In this document: piece by piece, positions 51,201 through 63,300 of the stretch
Layout: the number at the start of each line of letters is the position of its first letter
Numbering within the stretch: position 1 is the stretch's first letter
NCBI RefSeq assembly: GCF_032854445.1
Contig: NC_088300.1
Location: 61,418,984 to 61,482,983, forward strand
Direction: 5' to 3'
From: Liolophura sinensis
Lineage: Eukaryota > Mollusca > Polyplacophora > Chitonida > Chitonidae
Length of the DNA: 64,000 nt
The notes under the pieces: generated by a model
What the model was told of the DNA's origin: nothing
Seen by the model: only the letters and a program-made list of their open reading frames with translations
Databases searched by the model: none
Position numbers and translations under genes: made by a program

Positions 51201-54200
51201 CAGGTCACTGAAATTGTGTGTAATAATTATGTTCATGGGTTTTCCCTGGGGGGAAGTTGACTGAATCATGTGTGGAATAATTGTTATAATAATGTAGGTA
51301 ATTATATAATTGTTCTACGTAATACGTGATAGGTGTAATACCTGTAATGGCCAGTCATTGTGATATGAATTTGCTGAGTTTATTTATGAACACATAACAG
51401 TTTCATGGCTGAAAGTCCTGGGTCATGTAAACCTCCGGTAGTGGTAGTTGTATCTTGTCGTGTAGATATTTGGGCAGCCTGACATCAGCCATGACATCAG
51501 CTATCAACCTATGCCAGGGAGGACAGCTATACTACTCGTATTTGTATATGTTATCTTTTCTTCCTGGAAATCATAATTGTTACATTTTCTAGTCATGGTG
51601 AAACATGTACGAACAGTAAAATTCCACAGTAAGACAGTTATAGGAAATCACCGTAATATACAGACGTGTAAAACACTGTTGTATACTTTCTTAGCTGTAG
51701 GCCTACTTCTGAGCTCAGTCGACTTAGGCCACAGCTTTTTTGTTTTGTCTTTTAGGGGCGAGCCGACACAAAAAATCCGAAAATGGAATGAAAATAAATC
51801 TGAAATTTCTCCGTTTTATTTTGTCTGATCTTGATGTTGTTATGATTTTCCAGTTTTTCATGGGTTTCTGATGATGTAAATGTGTCTTTAACAGGAAAAA
51901 TTGCTGGTATAATCCACATTTTCCACAGATTAGGCCCAAATGATTTTCTAGTTGGATTTTTATACCCTCTTCCGACACTGAGAAGATTTAGTCTGCCAGC
52001 TAAACTATAATTTAAATTGGCGCGGCCTTAGCTCAATTCTGAAGATATTTTCATTTTAGAACCATCCATGCATGCATGAGTCTCTGCATATTTTTATATC
52101 ATATTTATAAACTGATAAATGTTTTATAAGCTTTCTGTCGTGACGTCAATAAACAGCGCTTTTGTTGTCTGCATCTCTTCCGTATGTGGGCTAACATGCT
52201 TTCTCGGTGTATATAACATAACCAAAAACTAGGCCAACCCAAATGGAGTAAAAAACCTGATACATTAGATCCTCACGTATAAGTGATTGTCAGCACAAAA
52301 CAACTGTATGCCGAGACGTTCACGCTGTACACGCAGTCAGCGATGTAATAAATACATGTGAAAAAGTATTTGAAAATTGAATATCCCCCTCCCCCCCAAT
52401 GGAATCCTGGGATGAAATGCGATATTAAACCTTGTGATTGTCTGTTTACGATATGTGACATACAACAGCACCCGGGTCGTCTCATTTGGTGGTTTATTTC
52501 GTGCATGGCTTAGAAAGTCTGAGAAGTCTTCCATTTGACTGCTCAAGACTGTGGTGTTAATTTGTCGATGTATTTTCCTCTAAATTACGATCTTATGGTG
52601 CTCATTTGGCTGCATCGATTCGTAGAATGGAGCAGGTCAAATGCCAGTTTTACATGCATGATTTTTTACCTTTCGATTGAACTAGAATTGCAAGGCCCCA
52701 CTTTTCTATTTTGTTGAATTCTGAAGGTCAGTATATTACAGATGAATAATATCGAAGACTATATTTCTTACGACTTTAGACTATATATGCGTTTAGTTAG
52801 CTGAATTCTAACTGGGCTTAAAGCCGTGTTCACACGTTTCAATATGTCGAATTGACTTGTCCAATTCGAGTATATAGACAAACGAACATGGGACAAAAGT
52901 CTGTTTCTTAAACAACACCCATATGGTGCGAAATTCTACAAATTATGTGAATAGTGTTTGTCATTTTTTCGTATGTCAGATGTTTGCATGACGAATATGG
53001 CAAACTGAAGCATGTGAACGCGACTTAATTCAATGAATATGATAGCATAAGATGAGTTTTGTGAGTTTTGATGCACGTTTTGCATATTTCCAGTCAGCTT
53101 CTGTAATTGTCTTGGTTCCATGCTTTTTCTTTCTACATACGAGATAATCGATAAAATGGACGTCCCGAAGTCCTTTTCTCTGTATTATGCCAACCGCACC
53201 CTTGCTTCCCCATTAAATTTTATAGCATGTATATAGGCTATGCCTTTGAACGTTCTGATTGAACATACGTCGAATTCCCTTCAGAACTAATTTTAAATCA
53301 TCGTTTGATATGCATTGAGCTCGTTTGAGATGTGTTGCCCAGCTAGCATTGCTGCGTCAACGTCTTTGGAATTTCAATTTTTGTACGCCACGTCTATTAA
53401 GATTCGGACCCTGGGTGGAACGAAGTGAACACGGAGGTATTCGAGAACAATTAACATTCGTAATAATTTGTCGCTCCAGTCAACTATACACACCTATAGT
53501 TTTGCTGAAGTAAATGCGAAAGTTGTAAATTGTGCATATACAGTTGTAATTTATTGATGCCGAAAGTTGAAATCTGGACTGGGCACAGGAAAAAGGTGAT
53601 CAGAGATAGGAAGAATAAGGTAAAAGTATCTGTTGCCAATGTATAATGTGGACCACGCCTCCACCAGAGGAGTATACACAAGTGTCTTCAAAAATTGCCC
53701 TCGTTAAAACTAGAACTGTGAAAGGTATAAAACAGCTTACAGAGCCTTCCGTGACCGGTCCAATGCTAGAACCCACGTCACAGCCTATAATTAACCTGTG
53801 ATTGCTCTAGTGATGTGTCCGATGATGGTGGAATAAAACATACTACTGATTCATGGCGTTATACTTTTTCAATTCTCACGCTAAAGACGCATTTCTCTTG
53901 ACTGAATTCACAACGGTTGATCGTTTCGCCAAGACATGCGCATAGCGAGCCTTAATTGAGTACACTTTTATATGATGCTTGTAATGATGCCAAGATGTTT
54001 GTATTATAGGACGGGAAGGGGTAATCTAGCTCGTTTCAACATATAATTAAAACTAGGGAAATGAATGGCCTTCAAATTGAAGGTATAATGTGCATTTGTG
54101 TTCTTCTCTGTCTTTGGGACATTTTTGAAGTACATACTCAAACAACTTTTCTCTACTTCGTAGCATACGGAAATTGAAAATCCTTAACTCTGTTGAAAGT

Positions 54201-54530
54201 TGCGTCAATAATAGTCATGATTATGTTTTATGTTTGTAAATATGTTTTGAGAGCATTTTTGCGTTGAATAATACTTCAGCAGGTGACATTAAGAATATCA
54301 GTGTTTTCGCGTGTATGATGCTCATAACATTTCACTCCCATGGGATACAAGGTTAAAGTTCATGGACTCCGCTGTATGAATCTGTGTGGGCCCGTATTTA
54401 TCAAGCATTTTAAGACTTAAGTCATAAATTACAAATCCTTAAACAGCCAAACTCAGAATGGGAAAGAGCTGAAATTGTGGTTATATTCTATTTCTTTCAG
54501 AGAGTCACCTATATTCAGCTGTCTGTAAAA
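51201..54530. other. intergenic/intronic, no gene seen
   Basis: Mostly unique AT-rich sequence. Two short segments (51750-51980 and the similar AT-rich stretch near 43060-43220) share CTGATCTTGATGTTG/CATTTT, CCAGTTT and ACAGGAA words and may be an old dispersed repeat. No conserved protein segment recognised on either strand. Confidence 0.5.
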
Positions 54531-54531
54531 T

Positions 54532-54600
54532 CAGTCACACTCGCTACCAAAACGCGCATTTATAGCAGTCACACTCGCTACCAAAACGCGCATTTATAGC
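54532..54600. repeat. 34-bp perfect tandem duplication
   Basis: CAGTCACACTCGCTACCAAA, ACGCGCATTTATAG occurs twice in a row without a mismatch. Confidence 0.97.
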
Positions 54601-54654
54601 AAAGCAATTACAGTTAGAACACTTTTACTAATTCATAATATATTCAGCAGTCTT

Positions 54655-54950
54655 CTAATTCATAACCCGATAGCACAGTTGGTATAGGGCGTTCGCTTTG
54701 GGAGTGGTAGATCCAGGGTCAATCCTGGGTCGAGTCGTTTGGCGTTCAGCATGAAGGGGATAGTGCAACCCATAACCCCTTACTTGCCTTCGGTAAGGCG
54801 CTCTCGGTGAAGCAGCACTAGACAGAAGAGCAGTTGAAATCCGTCCTGCAACAAGGAGGCACATTACATGCACTCCAAGGATTCCTTCGTCGTCATATGA
54901 CTGAAAAATTGCAAAGTACGACGTTAAAACCGAAGCACTCACTCACTCTG
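54655..54950 (+). mobile_element. SINE family B, full-length tRNA-derived copy (plus orientation)
   Basis: The head ATAGCACAGTTGGTATAGGG (box A) and AGATCCAGGGTCAATCCTGG (box B) looks tRNA-derived. The body has TTGCCTTCGGTAAGGCGCTC, GAAATCCGTCCTGCAACAAG, GATTCCTTCGTCGTCATATG, and the tail is CACTCACTCACTC. Confidence 0.93.
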
Positions 54951-55189
54951 CTTCATAATGTTAACGTCCAAACATTCTGTTTCGACGACAGGAACCAATT
55001 GCATCGGGTGACGTCATAAAATTATTCAAAAACCAGTGGAATGCTGAATATTGGGCAGAGATCAACATGTTTTGAAGGAAGGTAACACCAGTTACCTGAA
55101 CTGCTGTTGACTTTACTGTAAACCGGTGTTTTTGACATTGCCATTTTTGAAACTGTTTACTCGTTTTAGTATAATATAACCTTACCATA

Positions 55190-55258
55190 CATGAATGTGA
55201 AAAAGTGAAATATTCTTGAGTACGGCGTGAAACACCAATCAAATAAATAAATAAACAC
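55190..55258 (+). mobile_element. SINE family A 3' end (plus orientation)
   Basis: GTGAAATATTCTTGAGTACG, GCGTGAAACACCAATCAAAT and AAATAAATAAA. Confidence 0.88.
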
Positions 55259-55309
55259 ATCCTTTCATCCACAAATGAAGGGGGCAACACAATCGCCCAG
55301 CAGTATAGT

Positions 55310-56150
55310 CAGCTCATTATTGGATTCCAAAAATGCATAAATCCCAACGTTAAGCTCACTTTTTTTGCGGCGTAAAGAAGCTGCACCATCAAACCTACTC
55401 TCTTAACAAAGACATTGCAAGAAGGAGAGTGATTTTGGAAAAAGGTTTGCTGTGCAATTGCAAAAATTCCAGACGTCAACTCGATGTGGATTCTTAAAAA
55501 CTCCAGACGTCTCACTGGAGAAATAGACGCTTAAATACACGTACGGTATAAGGACATCACTACTTGTGATTTCTCTGTATATTTCTATTCGTCTTAAAAA
55601 TTTCATTGGTAGAATGTTATAAGTGTATGTATCAGTGTTTAATAAAATTGGACATCGCTACATTAACGTCAAAGGTAACAAAGCTTTCTTCAGTTCCACT
55701 ATACATTCAAAGGTTACCATTCATGGGATGTTTCGGTGTTCATCGAGTTGCTTGAATTTCTCATTAATAACATTTATCTGAAATTCGGGGAAACGATGTA
55801 TCAACAGTGTATAGGTATTGTGCCCCGCTTTTGGCTGGGCAATAACTGTTCTTGTATGAATACGCCTATATGCAGAAAGTATTAAGGAATAATTCTCACC
55901 GGACTCTTTCTCATTCACTAAACGGTATATTGATGATTTGCTACACGCAGCTTTAAACAAACCATATGTAGCAAAGGCTGTGAAAGATCTATATCCACCT
56001 TCGTTGGATTTAAAGGAAACCGCAGACTCTACAGAGGGTACATCTTCTCAACTTATATTTGTACAAAGACCAAAAAGAGTTCCTCTCTCGCAGACATTAC
56101 GACGCGAGGGATGGTTTTATCAACCAGCGATAGGCCCAAGGACACCTTGA
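55310..56150 (+). pseudogene. decayed reverse transcriptase (retroelement relic)
   Basis: Successive short matches in shifting frames follow the order of an RT domain: AHYWIPKMHK (55312), DVNSMWILKNSRR (about 55470), GHRYINVKGNKAFF (about 55650), INNIYLKFG..YQQCIGI (about 55765), CAPLLAG (about 55822), LFLYEYAYMQKVL (about 55850), KRYIDDLLHAAL (55920; YIDD is the catalytic motif), then LYPPSLDLKETADSTEG. At least three frameshifts and several stops separate them, and a short deletion removes the PMGTN part before CAPLL. The pattern recalls RTs common in invertebrate genomes, possibly Penelope-like; the class is not certain. No terminal repeats were seen. Confidence 0.8.
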
Positions 56151-56509
56151 CATAGTAAAATACATGAATGTTCTATTATTCCTGTGTAAAATATCTTGAT
56201 TTATCAGTGCTGGAAGTTATATCTACACTATCGATGAGGTTTTAGTGTTATTATATGGTTATTTCACGTAGTATGTTATTATATGGAGTCTGTTACCTTG
56301 AACTGTCCGGTCAAGCAACATACAAATTACTTTCAAGCACAGCCTATCACTTGCATGCCACAAATTAAAAGGGTTACCCCATTTCCCATGCAACTATAAA
56401 CGCGTGTAGAATTACGTCTGGTTACTGGTAATGGAGCTGACTAAGGTTTAGCATGTAAAGACTTTGTCTGAACATAAGCACAAGTCGCTGTGCTTGTTTT
56501 ATATGTATA

Positions 56510-56765
56510 CATGCGGGGGTTTTACGTCGTACTTAACAATTTTTCAGTCATGTGACTCCGAGGTGTCATTATGTGTTCGATGTATACTGTGTCTTCTTAT
56601 GGTAGGGCGAGTCCATGCCGCCAAAGCGCTGCCGCCACTGAAGTATTATGCCGTTAACCCCACCCAGTCACAGTATACAAGCAATGGGCCAAACAGTCCC
56701 TGTTTCCTTGCTTTAACCTCAGTGCTGAGTGCCCAGCGATGCAGCAACAAGTACCATTTTTAGCT
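56510..56765 (+). mobile_element. SINE-like family B/C composite copy
   Basis: Begins like a reversed family B end (TTTACGTCGTACTTAACAAT, TTTTCAGTCATGTGACTCCG) and continues as family C (CATGCCGCCAAAGCGCTGCC, CCCAGTCACAGTATACAAGC, TTTCCTTGCTTTAACCTCAG, TGCTGAGTGCCCAGCGATGC). Confidence 0.75.
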
Positions 56766-57394
56766 CGCCTGTGCGGAGTAAGGAGATGTATTGTAAGAGA
56801 GGGGGAAAGTGATGATGTCGGTGTTGGTGTCCGATTAAGCTTTTATATAATGGGCTCTCATACATGGATTGAACGTTAACCTTTTGTTTTTTATTTCACT
56901 GGTTAATCATGTCTATGGTATGGTATGTAAATGTATATTCTAAGAAGGAAGGCTAAGCTTTATTTTTTACCCCCTGCACATTGGGCTCTTATACATTGAT
57001 ATCTTCTTTTAATACTTTTTTGGTTCATGTTTAAGGGATCATGGATAGTGTGTACATCTACATATGGCCTATTAATGGGAAGTTGAACATTTTTATTGGT
57101 TTAATGTTACTGTTTTTTTTTACTATATTTTTGCCATTTTGATTGATAGACTTTCAGTGTAAAAAATTTTCCTAAATATAATATTATATAAATTTCATTT
57201 TGTTTTCTGTTGTCAACACGTCTTCTAGAAAGCCTCCAACGGAAAAACTCTTGCATAACATAAATCTATGCGTCGAATCGGGCATTCATATACCAGCCTT
57301 CAACCAAGATGGACCTTCTAGGTCAATAATCGCAAGGACTATAGACCACAAGTTAATACTTTTGAAATGAGCTTTGCGATTCTGCCGTAAGTGG

Positions 57395-57515
57395 GAAGGT
57401 CTGTCAGCAACCTCCGGAGTTTTGCCTGGTTCCCTCCAGCCATAATGCCGTCTTCAAGTGAAATATTCTTGAGAACGGCGTAAAACACCAATCAAATAGA
57501 TAAATAAATCAAATT
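57395..57515 (+). mobile_element. SINE family A 3' half (plus orientation)
   Basis: GTGGGAAGGTCTGTCAGCAA, CTCCAGCCATAATGCCG, AAATATTCTTGAGAACGGCG and TAAAACACCAATCAAATAGA. Confidence 0.9.
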
Positions 57516-57599
57516 TTATGATTCCGGTATTTGACGTCAAAACCATGCATGTTGGTATAACGTCAATGGAGTGATAAGCAGATATGGCATTATACCGTG

Positions 57600-57720
57600 T
57601 ATTTATTAATTTATTTAAATGGTGTTTTACGCCGAACTCAAGAATATTTTGCTTATACTACCACGGCCAGAATAATGGTAGAAATCCAGGGCAGAGTCCG
57701 GGGTAAACACATGATTTTTG
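57600..57720 (-). mobile_element. SINE family A fragment (minus orientation)
   Basis: TTAATTTATTTAAATGGTGT, TTTACGCCGAACTCAAGAAT and CAGGGCAGAGTCCGGGGTAA. It forms an inverted pair with the copy at 57395, about 85 bp apart. Confidence 0.85.
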
Positions 57721-58347
57721 AACCGTGTAAACTAGTGGTTTTGGACCAAATATTTATTGAAGTATAATATTGTTTGTAAGTGCCTTGTGCGGTACTGAGT
57801 AAGGTAGTTAGCACTATGGCATGAAGAACTAAATACATGTACGTAGTAACAAACATAGAAAACGTCAGTTGCTTTCTTACAATATTTATGTTATAAATAC
57901 GGACAAGGACAGCATCGTATAGAACGACAACAATATCTACATGTAGAGCTGGTCTGTAAAACCGCTTAGATTTTGGAAATTCAACATTCAGACAGCCTGT
58001 GGATGTTGGAATTGATGGAGGCAAACTATACATTTGACTGGCCAGTTTTGCATGGATTCTAGTTATTAAAAGAATGTATGTTTTATTACGAAAGCTGTTA
58101 ATGTTATTGTATGTTAAATTGGTAGCTGTACGCCATTTTGAGTAATTATAGACGAGTTTTTACCTAATTCTGATTAAGCTAGGGGGCGTGTAAGTTGATA
58201 CTATTGATTCATTTACATGAACAGTTAGAATTAAACATGAGGCGGCATTTCACCTGTTACGTGTGTCCATTTATCAGCTATTACACTGTCGTCGCTGCTA
58301 TATTTTTTTTTACTCTCTATGTATTTAATTTTATGTATTTGTTGAGC

Positions 58348-58369
58348 TATATATATATATATATATATT
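58348..58369. repeat. (AT)n microsatellite
   Basis: Eleven AT dinucleotides. Confidence 0.95.
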
Positions 58370-59499
58370 GTGGACAGCGTACTCCCGACATTTGCGAAAG
58401 AAACTTTTCTATAAGAATTTTGAGATGTCACTAATATAATTTTGAGATTTCACTAATATAAGAAACGAGTTACCAGTTTAAATCGTAATATGCATAGTCG
58501 ATAAAGTATTAAAATCATGAACGATTGTTTAATTATTTGTAAGGGTGAGTTGTACGTTTTAGGACAAAATGATGCCTATGGATTTAAAATTTGACAGCGT
58601 TGTTGAGCTATTGCTCCAGTGACGTTCAATTTTCGTGAGGAGAGTAAGGGATGATAAATGATAAATGTCGTAAACTTCGGTTCTTTTCTTGTAGCTTGCA
58701 ATAGATTTATAGCTTATATAGACATACTCAGATTTGATGTGTGACCTAGTTATGCGCTATTTATAAAATCAGTGCTTATGACCAGGAGTCGTTGACTATG
58801 ATTGGCCCAACTGTGTGTACACATTAGTGTGACACGGATACAGAGAATCCATTAAACGACACTGAACGAAGAGGGCAATCTTTTTTTCTCTTTTTTTTTG
58901 TTGCGATATCTGTTCTACTGAGCGTTGGCAGTTAACCAACCAACAGTGTTCGTTTCATTTGTTAAAAATCTCTGGCTTGATTCAGATTGGATGATTTGTA
59001 AGATAGCACGATTCCGTGGCTTCCGTGTTTAGAGCAGTCGTAGTAAAAAGTTGTAAAACCTGTTTTTTTGTTGACATTGTTCGTAGCACTCGTAGGAGAA
59101 AGTTTGTTTTCTTTGTGTTACAAGCACAGGGTCTAAAAATGTTTTACTTGCATATTCATGACATATTCATGTAGTTAACGCTGAAAGAATTCATTGGATA
59201 CATTTTATTGCTCTGATACTGTTTTACATTACAGTGAAAATGTAATGACATATGCTGCTACTGTGAGCTCAAAGACCCATTCTCGGAGTACGAGTTGTTT
59301 TTAGTTATTAACTGATGCATTTATTCTTATTGTGCTGCGTGTTAACAGTCTTCACACTATTTCATCCGGACGGTAACAGGAGTATTTTGACACGCAACAC
59401 CAGTTCATTTCTCTAGTCATGATTTTGTGATCATAATTTATCAATTTGCCAGAAGTAATGGTGATTATTGGACGTAAAGATGCTTTAACAGGGAATCAA

Positions 59500-59705
59500 C
59501 TGCTCTACAGTCGATTTGATTGGGCTTTCAACAATATTTTGGCCATATATCACGATGATGTCCCCTTATGGCAGGTCTTACCCAATGCCATTGCACTTAT
59601 AGTGGTGCTTTCATGCCAAAGACACCAGATGTGACGGCCCCTCACCCATTATCCTAACATCGGTGTGTTTAGGTTTATAACATTGAACCCCGGGGTCACA
59701 AAGTA
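59500..59705 (+). mobile_element. SINE-like family C fragment
   Basis: CCCAATGCCATTGCACTTAT, GTGCTTTCATGCCAAAGACA, CCAGATGTGACGGCCCCTCA and GAACCCCGGGGTCA. Confidence 0.55.
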
Positions 59706-62700
59706 GATAATTCCGACTACTAACAACATTCTCATCCTGCCAGTGTGCTGCATGGTTATGTATATATAAACCATGGAAACCACTTGGTTTCTACATGTTT
59801 TACCGCGGCTATCAAGATAATTGAACGGGATGTGTTCCCATTTATGGTTAAAGTCCTCGATCCGTCGTCCAGTAGACGTGATCTACTTTGGTGTCACCGA
59901 TTTGTTTACACGAGTACTTGTAAGATATAAACGTGTAAGTATATATCACTGTATGAATTTACCGAAGGAAGTTATACTGAATAAAGAGCTGTTGTTAGGA
60001 ACAATGCCATGAATCAGAATTTTGTAGTATTTGTATACTGAAATGCCAATGTTTTTGTCCACATTGGCTCTCACTGTCGATTGCTTGATATACTCCTTGT
60101 AAGAATCGTGAGTAATGTTGTCAGTATAGAACTTGGCCCCGTTTCATGAAAGTTTCAGTAAATTAAAACTATAAAAAGTGGGTATAGTTTTTGCCCAAGT
60201 CCAACACCAAGTGGAGCATTTCTCGAAAAAAATTTCAGTCAATAACTACATGAATTGCTTCAGCGTATTAAATATGTTACCTGAACAAAACACTTCTGCT
60301 GAAGCCAAAGAAATGTGCATTTATTATCTGAATTTATTCCTCGACGTGGGGAATTTTCGTATGGGAACTATATTGGGAGAGTTAAGACCTATATAAAGAA
60401 TCGTAAAACGGTTATGCTTTGTTGCCATTGGCCGTTCTCTTCTTATATAAAGTGTTGTGTGCTTTACTGCAACTTCCCAAGGGTTAGCCTTGGTGGAGGA
60501 CCACCCATTGGCTTGGCGCGTCTTCTATACGTCACTAGATATTGGTTGAGTGGTCGTTGACATATCTTGGTTAAGCCTTTGTTGACCCGAGTTATCCAGA
60601 CGCCGTTAGTTATGAGATAAAGGTGTGCAGAAGGTCAAGTGAACAGCATTGCCTGCATGTGTAGCATAGTTTCAGCTCCAGGTTCGGCAAAAACCACATC
60701 CTTGATATGTGATAGCTGCATTGCTTTTATATGAATGGTGAATCTCAGGTATTTATTGCATTTTGTATACAACCATTCCATGGCATGTTATTTGGAAAGG
60801 TGTAATACAATCGCACTTCAAAGACAACTATTTATCTTTCATTTCATGCTGACACAAGTATTTACTCCAAATCATTTTGTTTCTTCTTTTTTTTCGGAGG
60901 TATAATATCTGGGGTATTGTAATAGTCCATGAAGGGCATTCAAGGTTAATGCTCGCAAGGCACATTCGTACAACGTTTGTAAACAACGATGAAATGGAAC
61001 TTGCATAAATAAGTACATCAACAGAGGATGCTGTGTGAGTAGCCCTGGATTAGGCACTATGTATGCAAAGGCACGATAGCTGGCGAACTCTTGTCATATA
61101 ACCTTGTTATGCAACCAGCCAGTTACTTGTTTGTTCACGTTGTGCAGACAATTTCGTGAGACCAGTGGTTCCAAGGTATACAAGGTTCCTATATGCTGGG
61201 TTGATAATCACCAGGTTGCTGCCTTACTAGTCCCTAATTAACAGGTCTCTTCCAACGCACCTGGCAGTATAAACTTAACACCACTTATTCGCCTGCTTCT
61301 TTTGTATATATTTGTTATCGTAATATATAATTGTAACCAGACTTCAACTTCCTAACCCTCGATGTTAGGAAGGGATTTCGTGTCTCCGTGACCTGTCCAC
61401 CGTTAGCTCTGAAGTCGCTAGGCCATGTTCGCCGCTTATAGCTTCCACATTAACCGCTCTGAACCGTTACATTCACTAACCTGGAATTCGATCCTGTCAT
61501 CTGTGCTGTCTACAAAGTACCAACGCTGTACGCCACAAAAAGAGGTGTCGCGTGATCTTAAAGTAATTCTGAATTCATATCACATACGCGGAAGGATCAA
61601 GTTCTAGTCTAGTAAATGGAAGAGTACAGATCTGTATTTTCTGAAAGCTAAGCTGGGAAGAATGAAACAGATCTCAGTTTTAGTCCACCCGTTTGCTTTT
61701 AAACATTTACCCCGCCGTTTGGATGGAATCCGTGTAAGTAGATATAAGCGATTTAGTGCTATTAAGCTGTTTTGCTTTTTTTACTCTTTGATTCAAACAT
61801 ACATTGGGAAAAAAGTCTGCGTATAAAAAAAACATATAATGCATATTTTTGGAGTAACCATTGTTAAGGGAAATGATCACAACTGCTGCTCGTTTATCTT
61901 TAATTCTGAACAGAGATCAGTTCAGGGCAGGTAGTGACCAAGTAAAGCTGTTGAGGGTGACAGCGAAGGTTCATGGCAGTTTACTATCTGATTTAAACGG
62001 CGTGTCACCTTGAGTAGTCTTAAACGTAGTAAAACGCGCTACTCCATGCTTTTGTGTTGCTGTCCTGTCGTACGTTACCCTGTGAACGCTCGCTATGCAT
62101 GCTGTGTAAGCTAAATCGAGTCACCTGGGTCCATCCAGCCAGTTTGTTCACCCAGCCAGAGTGACGTCATCATACAGGTTCTTGACACGAATGAAACACT
62201 CGCTTGGACGTGACCTATTTTCAAAGCTTGTGTTTTTTTCTTCTTCATTACGTTTTTGATGTTGTGATATAAGTTATCAATAAATCATAATACCAATTCC
62301 CGTAATCGTTGGAAGTCGAATTACCGGTACATGAACCGAGATTCGTCCACTGATTCTCTAAGCTCCACGCGTCAGCAAATCAAAATTTCTGATCGAAAAT
62401 CGGTAAATGTATTGGCTCAAAAACCAAGACATACTCGTGGCATTTATCTCAAGGGCTACTAAGGTTCGGATCATCTTGTTTTATATGATACCAGTGCAGT
62501 GTTGCACATTATATGTTTTTTTTGCTGAAATTTCACGAGTACGTTTGTTTTTGTTTATTGAATTATTGCTTTGTGTTTAACGATCAAGGGTGGGGCAATC
62601 TGGATGGCACATATGTAAACTGCCTACCTTAGGCAAGTATATGACAGCATATTTTGCCATATGTGGCAGTGAACGTGTCAGAGGTTGGCATTGAACCGTC

Positions 62701-62813
62701 ATCTCCTGTTTGTGACCATTCAGAGACCAGCTGTATTTGGGAAAGTTTGTCAGTAACATGACAAACGTTGATGGTTTCCTCTAGGGGTAACGCAGTTTTT
62801 TCTATGAGTGAAA

Positions 62814-62872
62814 ATGGCGTAAGGAACAATGGTTTCATGTACATATATTTATATGATTATTCCTTACGCCAT
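62814..62872. repeat. perfect 12-bp hairpin
   Basis: ATGGCGTAAGGA at 62814 and TCCTTACGCCAT at 62861, loop 35 nt. The right arm overlaps family A-like sequence (TTACGCCATAGTCAAGAAT). Confidence 0.9.
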
Positions 62873-62933
62873 AGTCAAGAATTACTTTCGCAACCACTGT
62901 CCTACCATGTCCTCCCCCAGGCTCGTCTCAAGC

Positions 62934-62979
62934 CGACCAAATTTACCTGGAATATATATATCCCAAGTAAATTTGGTCG
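62934..62979. repeat. perfect 13-bp hairpin
   Basis: CGACCAAATTTAC at 62934 and GTAAATTTGGTCG at 62967 with a 20-nt AT-rich loop. The arms are exact and the spacing would allow a strong cruciform. Confidence 0.92.
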
Positions 62980-63134
62980 AAACCTAGAATCTTAAAGGCC
63001 CCAAATCATAAACACACTGACCTATAACTTAAAAGTTGTTCCCCCGTTTGTCAGAACGAGAGTACATATAGAGTGATATTGACAGACATATTATAAACGA
63101 GAGGGCTGATTGGCTGATATATACACACATATAT

Positions 63135-63300
63135 ATGCCGTTACTGAAGTGTCGTGCCAAAGATACCAGACATGACACCCTACACAGTCACATACACTGA
63201 CACCGGGCCAAGCACTCGTTTCTTTGCGCTAACCTCTCAATGCTGAGCGCCAAGAAAGGCAGCATTAAGCACCATTTTTTATAATCTTTGGTATGACCCG
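63135..63300 (+). mobile_element. SINE-like family C copy
   Basis: GCCGTTACTGAAGTGTCGTG, CCAAAGATACCAGACATGAC, CACAGTCACATACACTGACA, TTTCTTTGCGCTAACCTCTC and AATGCTGAGCGCC. Confidence 0.8.

Noticed and set aside
54655-54730. A possible functional tRNA gene
   Set aside because: Box A and box B are present, but the sequence continues into a SINE body repeated elsewhere, and a proper cloverleaf was not seen.
57653-58033. 126-codon minus-strand frame
   Set aside because: Partly SINE-derived and without recognisable motif; hydrophobic stretches come from AT-rich sequence.
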